Notes: generated from the letters alone by a model not told the origin. DNA of 64,000 bases from Microbacterium sp. SS28 (GCF_022761035.1 NZ_JAKWJP010000005.1:62001-126000), one strand, 5' to 3'; counted from the stretch's first letter, positions 50,624 through 59,626 are shown. Numbers and translations: made by a program.

Positions 50624-51525
50624 CGATCTCCACGACCAGCCTCTCAACCCTCCGCAGCAAGCGGTTCCGCGAGACGCGCACCGGCGCCCCGCAGATCGCG
50701 GCGGCCAAGCGGCAGTGGTCCGTTCTGGTGTGGTTCTCCTACTTCTGGATGATCCTCGTCGTCGCGCTGGCCGTCCTCGCCCCGTTTCTCCCGATCGCGC
50801 CGTACGACGCCGTAGTCGGAGCGCCGCGCCAGCCCCCGCAGTGGGGACCGGTCGACCTGCTTCTCGGCACCGATCAGGTCGGGCGATCGATGCTCTCGCG
50901 GATCATCTACGGCGGACAGGTCTCGCTCGTCGTCGGCTCGGCATCCGCGGTCGGCGCTGTCCTGGCCGGCACGTTCCTCGGCCTGCTCGCGGGGTTCTAC
51001 CGCAAGGGCGCCGATTGGGTGATCTCGCTCGTGGCGGACGTGCTCCTCTCGTTCCCGGCGCTCGTTCTGCTCATGGCCATCACCGCGGTCTTCTCTCCCA
51101 GCATCCCCGTCCTGCTTATCGGGCTGGCCCTCGCCAGCACGCCCACCTTCATCCGGCTCGCGCGCGCCAACACGATGACGTGGTCGAGTCGGGAGTTCGT
51201 CCGCGCCGCGCGGAACATGGGCGCCAGCAATACGCGGATCCTCGTGCGCGAGATCCTCCCGAACGTCATCCCTTCCCTCGCCGCCTACCTTCCGCTGGTC
51301 ATCGCGGCCCTCATCGTCGCGGAGGGCTCACTGAGCTTCCTCGGGCTCGGCGTCCCCCCGCCCACTCCCAGTTGGGGCGGAATGATCAGCGCCGGCGCGG
51401 CCGACCTGCGGACCTCTCCGTACATGGTTTTTGTGCCCGCAGCCACGCTGTTCCTCACCGTCTTCGCCCTGAACCAGGCCGGGGAGCACTTGAGACTTCG
51501 GTTCGACCGCACAATGCGGGACTGA
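50620..51525 (+). CDS. Peptide/nickel-type ABC transporter permease, DppC-like
   Basis: This 301-residue protein has an N-terminal cytoplasmic tail, the LGTDQVGRSMLSRIIYGGQVSL signature of OppC/DppC permeases (two parts), and the EAA loop FVRAARNMGASNTRILVREI. It forms the channel with the DppB-like protein. The GTG start overlaps the upstream stop. Confidence 0.93.
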   Translation: MTISTTSLSTLRSKRFRETRTGAPQIAAAKRQWSVLVWFSYFWMILVVALAVLAPFLPIAPYDAVVGAPRQPPQWGPVDLLLGTDQVGRSMLSRIIYGGQVSLVVGSASAVGAVLAGTFLGLLAGFYRKGADWVISLVADVLLSFPALVLLMAITAVFSPSIPVLLIGLALASTPTFIRLARANTMTWSSREFVRAARNMGASNTRILVREILPNVIPSLAAYLPLVIAALIVAEGSLSFLGLGVPPPTPSWGGMISAGAADLRTSPYMVFVPAATLFLTVFALNQAGEHLRLRFDRTMRD

Positions 51526-51610
51526 CCCCGTTCCACTCGCCCCTCCAGAGAGCCGCTCCACCGATCCGCGCACACCGCAGGTCGTTCCACCAAGAGAAGA
51601 AAGGCCCATT

Positions 51611-53179
51611 GTGATTTCGAGGAAGAGATTCGCAATCGTCGCGGCGGCAACCGCGACGATCCTTGCCCTGGCCGGCTGCGCCAGTGGCGGAGAGGACTCG
51701 CCGGCGGCTGCGCCGGAAGGCGGCGGAGAGCCCACCCCCGGCGGCACCCTCCGCGTGCTGGAACAGGCCCAGCCGACAGGCTTCGACCCGGTCCAGGTCT
51801 TCAGCTCCACCTCCATGCCCGTCACCTACAGCGCGCTGTACGGTCAGTTCCTCGTGCCGGACCCCGATACGGGCGTGTACGAATGCGGACTCTGCGAGTC
51901 GTTCACGACCGAGGACGGCGGTGCGACCTGGGAGGTCGTCACCCGCGAAGGCCTGACCTTCACGGACGGCACAGCCTTCGACGCCGAGGCGATCAAGTAC
52001 AACTGGGATCGCATCAAGGACCCGGCGAACGGATCCGCGAGCGCCGGCATCGCCAGCCAGATCGACCACATCGAGATCGTCGACGAACGCACTGCGAAGA
52101 TCGTCATGGTCGTGCCCAACCCGGGCTTCATGGGCCTGATGCCGATCTACGCGCTGCAGTGGATCGCATCGCCGACGGCGCTCGAGAAGGGGACGGAGGA
52201 GTTCAACAAGAACCCCATCGGTGCCGGCCCATTCGTCTTCGACAGCTGGATCCCGAACGGAGTCGTCAAGCTCACGAAGAACCCCGACTACTACGACGCC
52301 CCGCGCCCGTATCTCGACGCCCTCGAGATCCAGGGAGTGCCCGACAACGCACAGCGTCTCAACGCGCTGATCTCGGGCGGCGCCGACCTCATCATGAACA
52401 GCGACGCATCGATCTTCGCCGAAGGCACGGCCGCCGGGTTCATCGAGACCAACTACACCTTCAATGGTGGCATCGGCTTCATGCTCAACACCTCCAAGCC
52501 GCCGTTCGACGACATCCGCGCGCGCAACGCGCTCGCCTATGCATTGGATCTCGAGCAGCTGTCGGATGCTGTCACCAAGGGGTATCCCTCGGTTCCCGAG
52601 ACGCTGTTCACCGAGGATTCGCCGTTCTACGCGGACATCCCCCTGCAGACCCACGACGCGAAGAAGGCGCAGAAGCTGTTCGACGAGCTCGCAGCCGAGG
52701 GAACGCCGGTCGAGTTCGCCTACACGGTCTTCCCCGGGCCGGGTCAGACGGTCTTCGACGCCCTGCAGGCCCAGCTGAGCACCTACGAGAACGTCACCGT
52801 CACCGCGGACCAGCGAGACACCTCCGAGCAGGGCGTGGTCGGCACCACGGGCGACTACCAGGCGCTCACCTCGTCGCTCGCGTTCAGCGATCCGGCCTCC
52901 CGCCTGTGGGCAACGCTCCACGGCGATGCCGAGCGGACGAACTACTCCAGGATCGATGACCCCGAGCTCAACGAAGCACTCGATGCCGCGGTGGCCGCCA
53001 CCGACGTCGAGGAGCAGAAGAAGCACTGGGCGACCGTGCAGGAACTGCTGGCCGAACTCGACCCGTACATCCTCTACCAGCAGTTCTTCAACGGCACGCT
53101 GAGCACCGACAAGGTGAACGGGATCGTCATGTACGGCTACACCACCCCTGCCGCGGCCAACCTCTGGCTCCAGCAGTGA
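51611..53179 (+). CDS. Family 5 solute-binding lipoprotein of the peptide-type ABC importer
   Basis: This 522-residue lipoprotein has a signal ending in LALAGC (lipidated C23) and then a family 5 binding fold (GGTLRVLEQAQPTGFDP, YNWDRIKDP, GTGPF-like GAGPFVFDSW, LMNLSKPPFDD-like region). The family binds di- or oligopeptides, nickel chelates, haem or sugars. The GTG at 51611 follows GAAAGG. A strong hairpin (53185-53218) follows it and may protect its mRNA. The ligand is unknown. Confidence 0.92.
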   Translation: MISRKRFAIVAAATATILALAGCASGGEDSPAAAPEGGGEPTPGGTLRVLEQAQPTGFDPVQVFSSTSMPVTYSALYGQFLVPDPDTGVYECGLCESFTTEDGGATWEVVTREGLTFTDGTAFDAEAIKYNWDRIKDPANGSASAGIASQIDHIEIVDERTAKIVMVVPNPGFMGLMPIYALQWIASPTALEKGTEEFNKNPIGAGPFVFDSWIPNGVVKLTKNPDYYDAPRPYLDALEIQGVPDNAQRLNALISGGADLIMNSDASIFAEGTAAGFIETNYTFNGGIGFMLNTSKPPFDDIRARNALAYALDLEQLSDAVTKGYPSVPETLFTEDSPFYADIPLQTHDAKKAQKLFDELAAEGTPVEFAYTVFPGPGQTVFDALQAQLSTYENVTVTADQRDTSEQGVVGTTGDYQALTSSLAFSDPASRLWATLHGDAERTNYSRIDDPELNEALDAAVAATDVEEQKKHWATVQELLAELDPYILYQQFFNGTLSTDKVNGIVMYGYTTPAAANLWLQQ

Positions 53180-53184
53180 CCGGC

Positions 53185-53218
53185 GGGATGCCGCGGGGCG
53201 CGAGCCCCGCGGCATCCC
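53185..53218 (+). other. Intercistronic 15-base perfect hairpin without T tract
   Basis: The arms 53185-53199 and 53204-53218 (loop GCGA) lie between the binding-protein and ATPase genes. With no U tract it is more likely a 3' mRNA stabiliser or attenuator than a full terminator. This would give more binding protein than ATPase. Confidence 0.6.
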
Positions 53219-53253
53219 CTCTCGCACCCACCACCACGAAAGAAGCAGCAGCG

Positions 53254-54258
53254 ATGAACGACGCAACGCTCCTGGAGGTCAACGATCTCCACGCGCACAT
53301 CGGTTCCCCGCGAGGCGTGGTCAAGGCCGTCGACGGCGTCTCATTCGACCTTCGGCACGGCGCGGCGCTCGGCATCGTCGGAGAATCCGGCTCCGGAAAG
53401 TCCGTCATGGCGCGAGCGGTGATGGGCCTGATGCCGCCCCGGTCCGATTGCACTGGGGAGGTGCTGTTCCACGGCAGAAACCTCCTGACGCTCACCAAGA
53501 AGGAGCTGCGCGCCATCTGGGGGAAGCAGATCGCCATGGTCTTCCAGGACCCGGGCAGATCTCTCAACCCCGTCGTGCGCGTCGACCGGCAGCTGACCGA
53601 AGGGATGCGCCAACACCTCGGCATCTCGAAGTCGGAGGCGCTCACCCGGGCGCTCGGACTGCTCACCGAGGTCGGCGTCCCCGACCCGGAGCGGCGGCTG
53701 CGCGCATATCCCCACGAGCTCTCCGGCGGGATGCGACAGCGCGTCATGATCGCGGTCGCGCTCGCGTGCGAGCCAGAGCTCCTCATCGCGGACGAGCCGA
53801 CCACGGCGCTCGACGTGACCATCCAACGGCAGGTGCTCGACCTCCTCCGGCGGATCCAGGCCGAGCGCAGCATGTCGCTCATGCTCATCTCGCACGACCT
53901 GCACGTGGTCGCGGGCCGCACCGATCGCGTCGCGGTCATGTACGCGGGACGACTCGCCGAGACGGGCGCGAGCCGGACCGTGTTCGACGATCCTCGTCAC
54001 CGCTACACCTCGGCGCTCCTCGCGGCCACGCCGACGATCGAGCACGAGCGCCACGCGCGCCTCCGTGTCATCCCTGGCTCGCTCCCCTCCCCCACCGATC
54101 CCCCCGCAGGCTGCCGGTTTGCTCCGCGCTGCACCGCCACGAGCGATTCATGCCTGACGAGCCAGCCGGCCATGGTGACGATCGACGAAGACCACCGCGT
54201 CGCCTGCGCGCACCCGGTGATGACCAAGCAGAAGGAAGGTGAGCTCGTTGGCCGGTAG
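53254..54258 (+). CDS. ABC transporter ATPase, DppD/OppD-like
   Basis: This 334-residue ATPase has Walker A GESGSGKS, the signature LSGGMRQRVMI, Walker B LLIADEPTTALD and the C-terminal Opp/Dpp extension CRFAPRCTATSDSC. That extension is the cysteine-rich part known to hold an Fe-S cluster in DppD relatives. The ATG at 53254 is at the family start. Its end overlaps the next ATPase gene. Confidence 0.94.
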   Translation: MNDATLLEVNDLHAHIGSPRGVVKAVDGVSFDLRHGAALGIVGESGSGKSVMARAVMGLMPPRSDCTGEVLFHGRNLLTLTKKELRAIWGKQIAMVFQDPGRSLNPVVRVDRQLTEGMRQHLGISKSEALTRALGLLTEVGVPDPERRLRAYPHELSGGMRQRVMIAVALACEPELLIADEPTTALDVTIQRQVLDLLRRIQAERSMSLMLISHDLHVVAGRTDRVAVMYAGRLAETGASRTVFDDPRHRYTSALLAATPTIEHERHARLRVIPGSLPSPTDPPAGCRFAPRCTATSDSCLTSQPAMVTIDEDHRVACAHPVMTKQKEGELVGR

Positions 54259-55228
54259 CGGCAGCGCGCACCTGCGCGGAGACGATGCCATCCTCTCGGT
54301 GGATGGACTCGAGGTCGAGTACCACACCTCTCGCGGCACGTTCCAGGCCGTCGCCGGCGTCAGCTTCGATCTGCTTCGAGGCGAGACGCTCGGCATCGTC
54401 GGCGAATCGGGCTGCGGAAAGTCGACGACGGGTCGCGCCGTGCTGCGCCTGGACCCCATCGCCGGTGGGCACGTGCGCTACGGCGACGACCTGATCGAGA
54501 GCGCCTCGTCGTCGCGGATGCGGGAGCTGCGACGCGAGATGCAGATGATCTTCCAGGATCCGGTCAGCTCGCTCAATCCTCGACGGTCCGTGAAAGAACT
54601 GGTCACCGAGGGCCTCGCGATCGGAGGCGTCTCCGCCAAGGAACGGGCGAAGCACGCCCCCGAGCTCCTCGAGCAGGTCGGGCTTCCGAGCGAGCGCTTC
54701 GCCGAGATGCTGCCCCGCAAGCTCTCCGGAGGACAGGCCCAGCGCGTAGCCATCGGCCGCGCCCTTGCTGTGCGTCCCGGACTTCTCATCTGCGACGAGC
54801 CCGTCTCCGCACTGGACGTCTCGGTTCAGGCGCAGATCATGAATCTGCTCGAGGACCTGAAGGAGAAGTACGACCTCACGATCGTCTTCATCGCGCACGA
54901 CCTCGGGGTCGTGCGGAGCATCAGCGACAACGTCCTCGTGATGTACCTCGGCAAGACCTGCGAGTTCGGAGATGCGGTCGAGGTATACGACCGCCCAGCA
55001 CATCCCTACACGCGCGGGCTCCTCGATTCGGTGCCCGCGCCGGACGAGCCTGGCGGGTTCGCCGGCCCGGCGCTGTCGGGCGATCTCCCCTCGCCGCTCA
55101 ACCCGCCATCGGGCTGCCGCTTCCGCGCACGCTGCCCGATCGCTCAGGACCGTTGCGCGAGTGAAGAGCCGGTGATGCGCGAGGTTCGCCCTGGCCAGTT
55201 CGCGGCGTGTCACTTTCCCCTCAACTGA
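54248..55228 (+). CDS. ABC transporter ATPase, DppF/OppF-like
   Basis: This 326-residue ATPase has Walker A GESGCGKS, the signature LSGGQAQRVAIGRAL, Walker B LLICDEPVSALD and the C-terminal CRFRARCPIAQDRC element. It pairs with the DppD-like protein to power import. A TTG at 54248 with GAAGGAAGG eight bases upstream seems the best start; a GTG at 54239 is also in frame. Confidence 0.93.
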   Translation: MAGSGSAHLRGDDAILSVDGLEVEYHTSRGTFQAVAGVSFDLLRGETLGIVGESGCGKSTTGRAVLRLDPIAGGHVRYGDDLIESASSSRMRELRREMQMIFQDPVSSLNPRRSVKELVTEGLAIGGVSAKERAKHAPELLEQVGLPSERFAEMLPRKLSGGQAQRVAIGRALAVRPGLLICDEPVSALDVSVQAQIMNLLEDLKEKYDLTIVFIAHDLGVVRSISDNVLVMYLGKTCEFGDAVEVYDRPAHPYTRGLLDSVPAPDEPGGFAGPALSGDLPSPLNPPSGCRFRARCPIAQDRCASEEPVMREVRPGQFAACHFPLN

Positions 55229-55237
55229 TCCGACCCC

Positions 55238-55276
55238 AAGGGCGGTCGCGCCAGGCATTCTGGCGCGACCGCCCTT
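55238..55276. terminator. Terminator after the peptide transporter operon
   Basis: A perfect 16-base stem (55238-55253 with 55261-55276) and seven-base loop lie between converging genes, so it can serve both directions. Confidence 0.85.
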
Positions 55277-55297
55277 CGGCTCTCCGGCAGGCCGCCT

Positions 55298-55846
55298 TCA
55301 GTCGCCGAGGGCGGCCAGGATCTCGTCCGTGGTCGCGACCTGCGCCATCATCGGGAAGATTCGCTGGATGCTGTTCTCGTGCGTCTCGGCCCGGAGGTCG
55401 GTGACGGCATCCGATGCGATCACGAGCTCGTACCCGAGATCGCGCGCCTCGCGAGCGGTCGACTCGACGCCGATGCTCGTGGCGACACCGGTCAGAACCA
55501 GGCGCGTGATGCCGTGGTCGCACAGCATACGGTCGAGCCCCGTGCCTGAGAACGCGCTCCAGGCCGGCCTCGTCACCACGATGTCGTCCGGGTGCATATC
55601 CAGCAGGGCTAGCGGCTCGCGGAACCCTTCCGGCTCCGGGCGCTCGGTTTGCCCATCCGTGGCGGGACGGGTGAGGGCGAACGCCGCGATCGCGACAGGG
55701 GCTCCGTGACGGCGGAAGGCCTCCGCGAGTTCGGCGGCACGCTCGGCGACGGCGTCGAACGGGGTGAAGAAGGGGTTCCCGGAGGTCCCCCGCTGGAGGT
55801 CGACGACGACCAGCGCGGTATTGGCGAGGGGTGCGGTCACAGCCAT
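55298..55846 (-). CDS. Isochorismatase-fold protein lacking the catalytic Cys and Lys
   Basis: This 182-residue protein has the fold motif ALVVVDLQRG (D16), SAFSGTGLDRML and LTGVATSIGVESTAREARDLGYE. In cysteine hydrolases of this family the triad is Asp-Lys-Cys. Here the Cys position is G126 and the Lys position R93. Gly at the Cys site is known for true isochorismatases such as PhzD, so a vinyl-ether hydrolase or a non-amidase role is more likely than nicotinamidase activity. It lies 21 bases upstream of the dehydrogenase stop and is probably co-transcribed. Confidence 0.88.
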   Translation of the reverse strand: MAVTAPLANTALVVVDLQRGTSGNPFFTPFDAVAERAAELAEAFRRHGAPVAIAAFALTRPATDGQTERPEPEGFREPLALLDMHPDDIVVTRPAWSAFSGTGLDRMLCDHGITRLVLTGVATSIGVESTAREARDLGYELVIASDAVTDLRAETHENSIQRIFPMMAQVATTDEILAALGD

Positions 55847-55867
55847 CGTGCGCTCCTTGGGTCTGGG

Positions 55868-56884
55868 TCAGTCGAAGGTGACGACGATCTTGTCGGCCGC
55901 GCCCGGGGTCTTGGCGAGCTGCAGCGCCTCGAGGGAATCCTCGAACGGGAGCGTGTGGCTCACGATGAGCGCGTACTTCTCCCAGTTCTGGATGATGTCG
56001 TCGGTGACCTCGAAGATCTCGGACGGGTAGCCCATCGACCAGACGAGGTTCAGCTCACTCGTGAGGATCGAACCGAAGTCGAGCTCGACCGGCTTCTTGT
56101 GCACCGCGACGACACCGAACGTCGCGCCGTGCTTGGCCATGCCGGTGATGAGCTTCGGGACGACGGGCGCGCCGGCCGCGTCGAGATAGATGTCTGTGCC
56201 GGGACGGATGCCGCGATTCAGCGGGGTCGCGCCGTCGCCGTGCAGTGTGACCAGGCGGGCCGCGACATCTTCCTCAGCAGAGTTGATGACGGCGTCCGCG
56301 CCGATCTCGAGCGCGGTCTGCAGGCGACCCGGGACGATGTCGACGACCACGATGTGCGAGACGCCGCGGCGGCGGTAGCCCAGCACAGCGCCGAGGCCGA
56401 TCGGGCCGGCACCGAACACGACGACCTTGTCACCCGGCTTCGGGGCGGTGCGGTTCACGGCGTGGTACGCGACGGCCATCGGCTCGTTGAGAGCCGCGAC
56501 GTGCCACGGGATGTGATCGGGGATGACCCGCAGCTGACGTCCGGGAGCGGCATCCCGAACCACCACGTACTCGGAGAACGCGCCCTGTGCGCCGCCCGAG
56601 CCGAGCAGCCCGTCGGTGAACGCCATCGTGTCGATCACTACGTGGTCGCCGACCACGACGCCCGCGACGTCTGCACCGACCTCGACCACCTCGGCTGCCG
56701 GCTCGTGACCGAGCGGCGTTGCGCCGATGCGGGGCGGGATGCCGCCGTTGTGCGAATACATCGCGTCCGAGCCGCAGATGCCGCACGCCTTGATCTTCAG
56801 CAGCACGTCGGCCGCGCCGATCGTGGGGGTCTCGATGTCGACCCAGGCTTCGGTGTCAGGACCGGTGACGTAGACCGACTTCAT
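55868..56884 (-). CDS. Medium-chain dehydrogenase without structural zinc site
   Basis: This 338-residue MDR protein has catalytic zinc ligands C37 (GICGSD), H60 and E61 (GHEP), the glutamate in ALNEPMAVAYHA and the NAD motif GAGPIG. The four-cysteine structural zinc loop normally near residues 90-110 is absent (DTMAFTDGLLGSGGAQG instead). It resembles sorbitol/threonine-type dehydrogenases. It is divergent from the LacI gene at 56997 and probably repressed by it through the operator at 56945-56960. Confidence 0.9.
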   Translation of the reverse strand: MKSVYVTGPDTEAWVDIETPTIGAADVLLKIKACGICGSDAMYSHNGGIPPRIGATPLGHEPAAEVVEVGADVAGVVVGDHVVIDTMAFTDGLLGSGGAQGAFSEYVVVRDAAPGRQLRVIPDHIPWHVAALNEPMAVAYHAVNRTAPKPGDKVVVFGAGPIGLGAVLGYRRRGVSHIVVVDIVPGRLQTALEIGADAVINSAEEDVAARLVTLHGDGATPLNRGIRPGTDIYLDAAGAPVVPKLITGMAKHGATFGVVAVHKKPVELDFGSILTSELNLVWSMGYPSEIFEVTDDIIQNWEKYALIVSHTLPFEDSLEALQLAKTPGAADKIVVTFD

Positions 56885-56944
56885 GGCGATGCTCCTCGTG
56901 GTGGATGTCCCAGCGGACGCCGGGCGGGGCCGGCATCCGAAATC

Positions 56945-56960
56945 ACTAAATCGAATTAGT
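56945..56960. promoter_or_regulatory. LacI-type operator
   Basis: ACTAAATCGAATTAGT is a 16-base palindrome with one mismatch pair and a central TCGA, as in LacI-family operators. It lies in the 112-base gap between the divergent dehydrogenase and LacI genes. Confidence 0.7.
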
Positions 56961-56996
56961 TGACGCTACCGTAGATTCCTGGGAGAAGGGAAGAGC

Positions 56997-57923
56997 ATGC
57001 CGGAACGTCGCGCGACACTGAAGGACGTCGCCCGTGCCAGCGGCGTCTCGACCGCGACAGTCAGCTTCGTGCTGAACGAGACTCCCGGTCAGACCCTGCC
57101 CCCGGCGACCCAAGAGCGTGTGCGCGCCGCCGCCGCCGCCCTCGGCTACCAGCCTCACGGTCTCGCGCGGGCGCTTCGCGAGGGCAAGAGCCGGATCGTC
57201 CTGCTGGCCATCGGAGGCCTGCGAGGCGGGCGCAGCCTCGAGGGCTTCATCCAGGGCATCAGCGGCGAGCTGCACGCGCACGGCTACGGGCTCTTGGTCT
57301 ATCCCGGCGCCGCGAGCGACCCCGGTCACGCCGATCTGGTGCGCGACCTGCGCCCGCACGCGGTCATCGACCTCGCACGCATCTACACGACTGGCGGCGA
57401 CATCGACGACGGAGGCTGGGTCGACGGCGTCGCGGCGCACACACTAACCCAGATCGGGCACCTCGCAGAGCGCGGGCACCGCACGATCGCGTTCGCCCTC
57501 CCCGCCGAGCCCGACCTGGACGGTCTTGCAGCACTGCGCCAGCGGTTTGCCGAGGAGTCCGGCCGCCGCCTCGGGGTCGACGGAATGAGCACGATCCGTC
57601 TCTCAGCCGATCCGGAAGAGGCTTGGGACGCTCTCGCGCTGCTGCGCCGCGAGACGCAGGTCACCGCAATCGCCGCTTTCGACGACGAGGTGGCCTTCCG
57701 CACTCTCGCCGCGCTCGCCGATCTCGGACTCTCCGCGCCGCACGACCTCGCCGTGATCGGGTTCGACGACAGCCGCTTCGCCGCGGCCTGGCGGCCCGCG
57801 CTCACGAGCGTCCGGATCGACGGCGGCATGTTCGGGCGACGAACGGCGCGGACCTTGCTCGGCTACGCACCCGAGGACAGCGACGGCATCGCAGCCACCG
57901 TGATGGCGCGCGACACGACGTGA
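56997..57923 (+). CDS. LacI-family transcriptional regulator
   Basis: This 308-residue protein has the LacI HTH LKDVARASGVSTATVSFVLN at residues 7-26, the hinge helix ARALREGKS and a periplasmic-binding-type ligand domain (GFIQGISGELHAHGYGLLVY, AIAAFDDEVAF, VIGFDDSRFAAAWRPALTSV). It is slightly shorter than the usual 330-340 residues. It is divergent from the dehydrogenase and is followed directly by an IS fragment. Confidence 0.93.
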   Translation: MPERRATLKDVARASGVSTATVSFVLNETPGQTLPPATQERVRAAAAALGYQPHGLARALREGKSRIVLLAIGGLRGGRSLEGFIQGISGELHAHGYGLLVYPGAASDPGHADLVRDLRPHAVIDLARIYTTGGDIDDGGWVDGVAAHTLTQIGHLAERGHRTIAFALPAEPDLDGLAALRQRFAEESGRRLGVDGMSTIRLSADPEEAWDALALLRRETQVTAIAAFDDEVAFRTLAALADLGLSAPHDLAVIGFDDSRFAAAWRPALTSVRIDGGMFGRRTARTLLGYAPEDSDGIAATVMARDTT

Positions 57924-57948
57924 CCCCCTGCGGAACGCGTCGCTGACG

Positions 57949-58217
57949 GTTCATTCGCAATGCGACCGGGAGGAGGTCTGGTCCAACAACCCGATCGAAC
58001 GCCTCAACCGCGAAATCAAACGCCGCGCCGACGTCGTCCAGACCTTCCCGACCGCGACTCCGTGACCCGCCTGATCGGCGCCGTGCTCCAAGAGCAACAC
58101 GAGGAATGGCAATACGGCGAACGCCGATACTTCTCCGACACCTCAATGCGCAAGCTCGTCCACATCCTCAGCGAAAACACCGAAGCGGGCCACCCCGAGC
58201 TCTTCCTCACTGCCTGA
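57949..58217 (+). pseudogene. IS256-family transposase, C-terminal fragment with frameshift
   Basis: The translation VHSQCDREEVWSNNPIERL, then NREIKRRADVVQTFP, is the conserved C-terminal part of IS256/mutator transposases. A small deletion near 58050 shifts the frame. The next frame continues DSVTRLIGAVLQEQHEEW, ERRYFSDTSMRKL to the stop at 58217. The N-terminal three quarters are missing. It marks an old insertion or deletion at the border between the LacI gene and the hexuronate operon. Confidence 0.88.
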
Positions 58218-58251
58218 CCCGAGTGACACCACGAGATGGGACTTGACCGGG

Positions 58252-59271
58252 TTATGCGGGCGCCGGACCTGTCGATTCTCGGATGATGAGCTCGGTCACA
58301 AGCTCGTGACCGTCTGGCGGCCGACCGTACAGAAGCTGCATCGCGGATCGCCCGATGTCCGCAAGTGGCGCGCGGACGGAGCTGAGGGGTGGATTAGAGA
58401 GCTCGGCACTGAATATGTCATCGAACCCGATCACGCTGAGGCGAGCCGGTACGTGAACTCCCTGAGCGTGACAGGCCCGCAATATGCCGTGGGCGACGAG
58501 ATCGTTGTAGGTCATCACCGCCGTGACGCCGCTCGCGAGCACGCGTGGCAGGACGGCGGCACCCGCATCGACCGATGACCCGGCGGCGGAGAACTCGATG
58601 ATAGACATTTCGCGGGCGACCGCTTGATCGAAGAGGAACGTCCACCGGGCCGTGTTGATGCGGCCTTCCGGACCGCCGACGTATCCCACCCTTCGGTGGC
58701 CCAATGACTCGAGATGCGACAGCGCAGTGAGCAGCCCGAGGGAGATGTCCGGGACGATCGTCGGGATCGCCGCTGACATCAGGTTGGCGCCCACAATCGG
58801 TGTGGCCGCGGCGATAGCGGCTAACTGGCCGTCCCCCAGTCGCGAGGCCACTATGACGATCCCATCCACCGAGGACTGGAGGCGCGCGACCACGGCCGCT
58901 TCAATTTGCCCTGATGTTTGAGTTTCGGCGATCACGAGCGTGTCACCGTGCTCTCGCACCACCTCTTCGACACCGCGGATGAGCTCGAAGTGCACGGGAT
59001 TGGTGATGTCGGGCAGGACGAGACCATATGTCCCTGTTCTGCCCGTCGGCAGGGCGCGGGCCATCGGGTTGGGCGTGAACCCGAGTTCGTCGGCGACCGC
59101 GCGCACTCTCGCCTCGGTGACCGCGTTTATCCTGCCCGGCTTGTTCAGCGCTCGGGACACGGTGGAGGGGCTGATCTCGAGCCGGGCAGCGATGTCATAG
59201 ATCGTCGGCCGCCGCGCGGGCCCCAGCGTCGTCGGCCTCTTGGCAGGCACACCTCCCGTTTCGTCAGCCAC
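58252..59271 (-). CDS. LacI-family repressor of the hexuronate operon
   Basis: This 339-residue protein has the HTH TIYDIAARLEISPSTVSRAL (about residues 23-42), the hinge ARALPTGRTGTYGLVLPDIT and a full ligand domain (GIVIVASRLGDGQL, VGYVGGPEGRINTARW, VIGFDDIFSAELSNPPLSSV). Its GTG overlaps the stop of the HTH-only gene by eight bases. It is the last gene of the minus-strand unit that starts upstream of 64000 and probably represses that unit in response to a uronate. Confidence 0.92.
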   Translation of the reverse strand: MADETGGVPAKRPTTLGPARRPTIYDIAARLEISPSTVSRALNKPGRINAVTEARVRAVADELGFTPNPMARALPTGRTGTYGLVLPDITNPVHFELIRGVEEVVREHGDTLVIAETQTSGQIEAAVVARLQSSVDGIVIVASRLGDGQLAAIAAATPIVGANLMSAAIPTIVPDISLGLLTALSHLESLGHRRVGYVGGPEGRINTARWTFLFDQAVAREMSIIEFSAAGSSVDAGAAVLPRVLASGVTAVMTYNDLVAHGILRACHAQGVHVPARLSVIGFDDIFSAELSNPPLSSVRAPLADIGRSAMQLLYGRPPDGHELVTELIIRESTGPAPA

Positions 59272-59626
59272 TGGACAGCTCGAGTCCGGCCTGATCCGTG
59301 TCTCGGCGACCTCTCTTCAGGCCCAGCCGCTGCGCCTCTGCGTTCCGCACGAACCCGAGATCCTCGATCGCGCGCTCAATCAGGTCGAAGGCATCCTTCG
59401 AGACAAGGTGTGGGTGATTGAAGTATCTGGACACGGTCCCGCGGGAGACGCCTGCTGCTGTCGCAACGTCGCGGATGGTGGCCTTCGACCCGCCGTTCGG
59501 CTCGCGTGACCTTCCATGAGATGTCGCCGCGGATTGGCCGTCAACCCACGCAAAAGCCGCATCGACTTTCTCCGAGATCGAAGCGGAGATATCGATTGGT
59601 GAGTGCGCGCGTTTCATGTCGGTCAC
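59264..59626 (-). CDS. HTH-only LacI-type protein
   Basis: This 120-residue protein has an N-terminal half (about residues 1-48) of no recognised family. A LacI-type DNA-binding domain follows ([20 protein letters not shown], about residues 49-68, then [22 protein letters not shown]). It ends where the hinge and ligand domain would begin. It overlaps the manD stop (GTGA) and the next LacI gene, so it is kept in a coupled operon rather than lying in a decayed region. It might be a DNA-binding modulator or a truncated repressor. Confidence 0.8.
   Translation of the reverse strand: MTDMKRAHSPIDISASISEKVDAAFAWVDGQSAATSHGRSREPNGGSKATIRDVATAAGVSRGTVSRYFNHPHLVSKDAFDLIERAIEDLGFVRNAEAQRLGLKRGRRDTDQAGLELSSG

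Noticed and set aside
55298..55846. Nicotinamidase/pyrazinamidase
   Set aside because: The essential cysteine is replaced by Gly126 and the lysine by Arg93, and no metal-site DxHxxxxH motif is seen.
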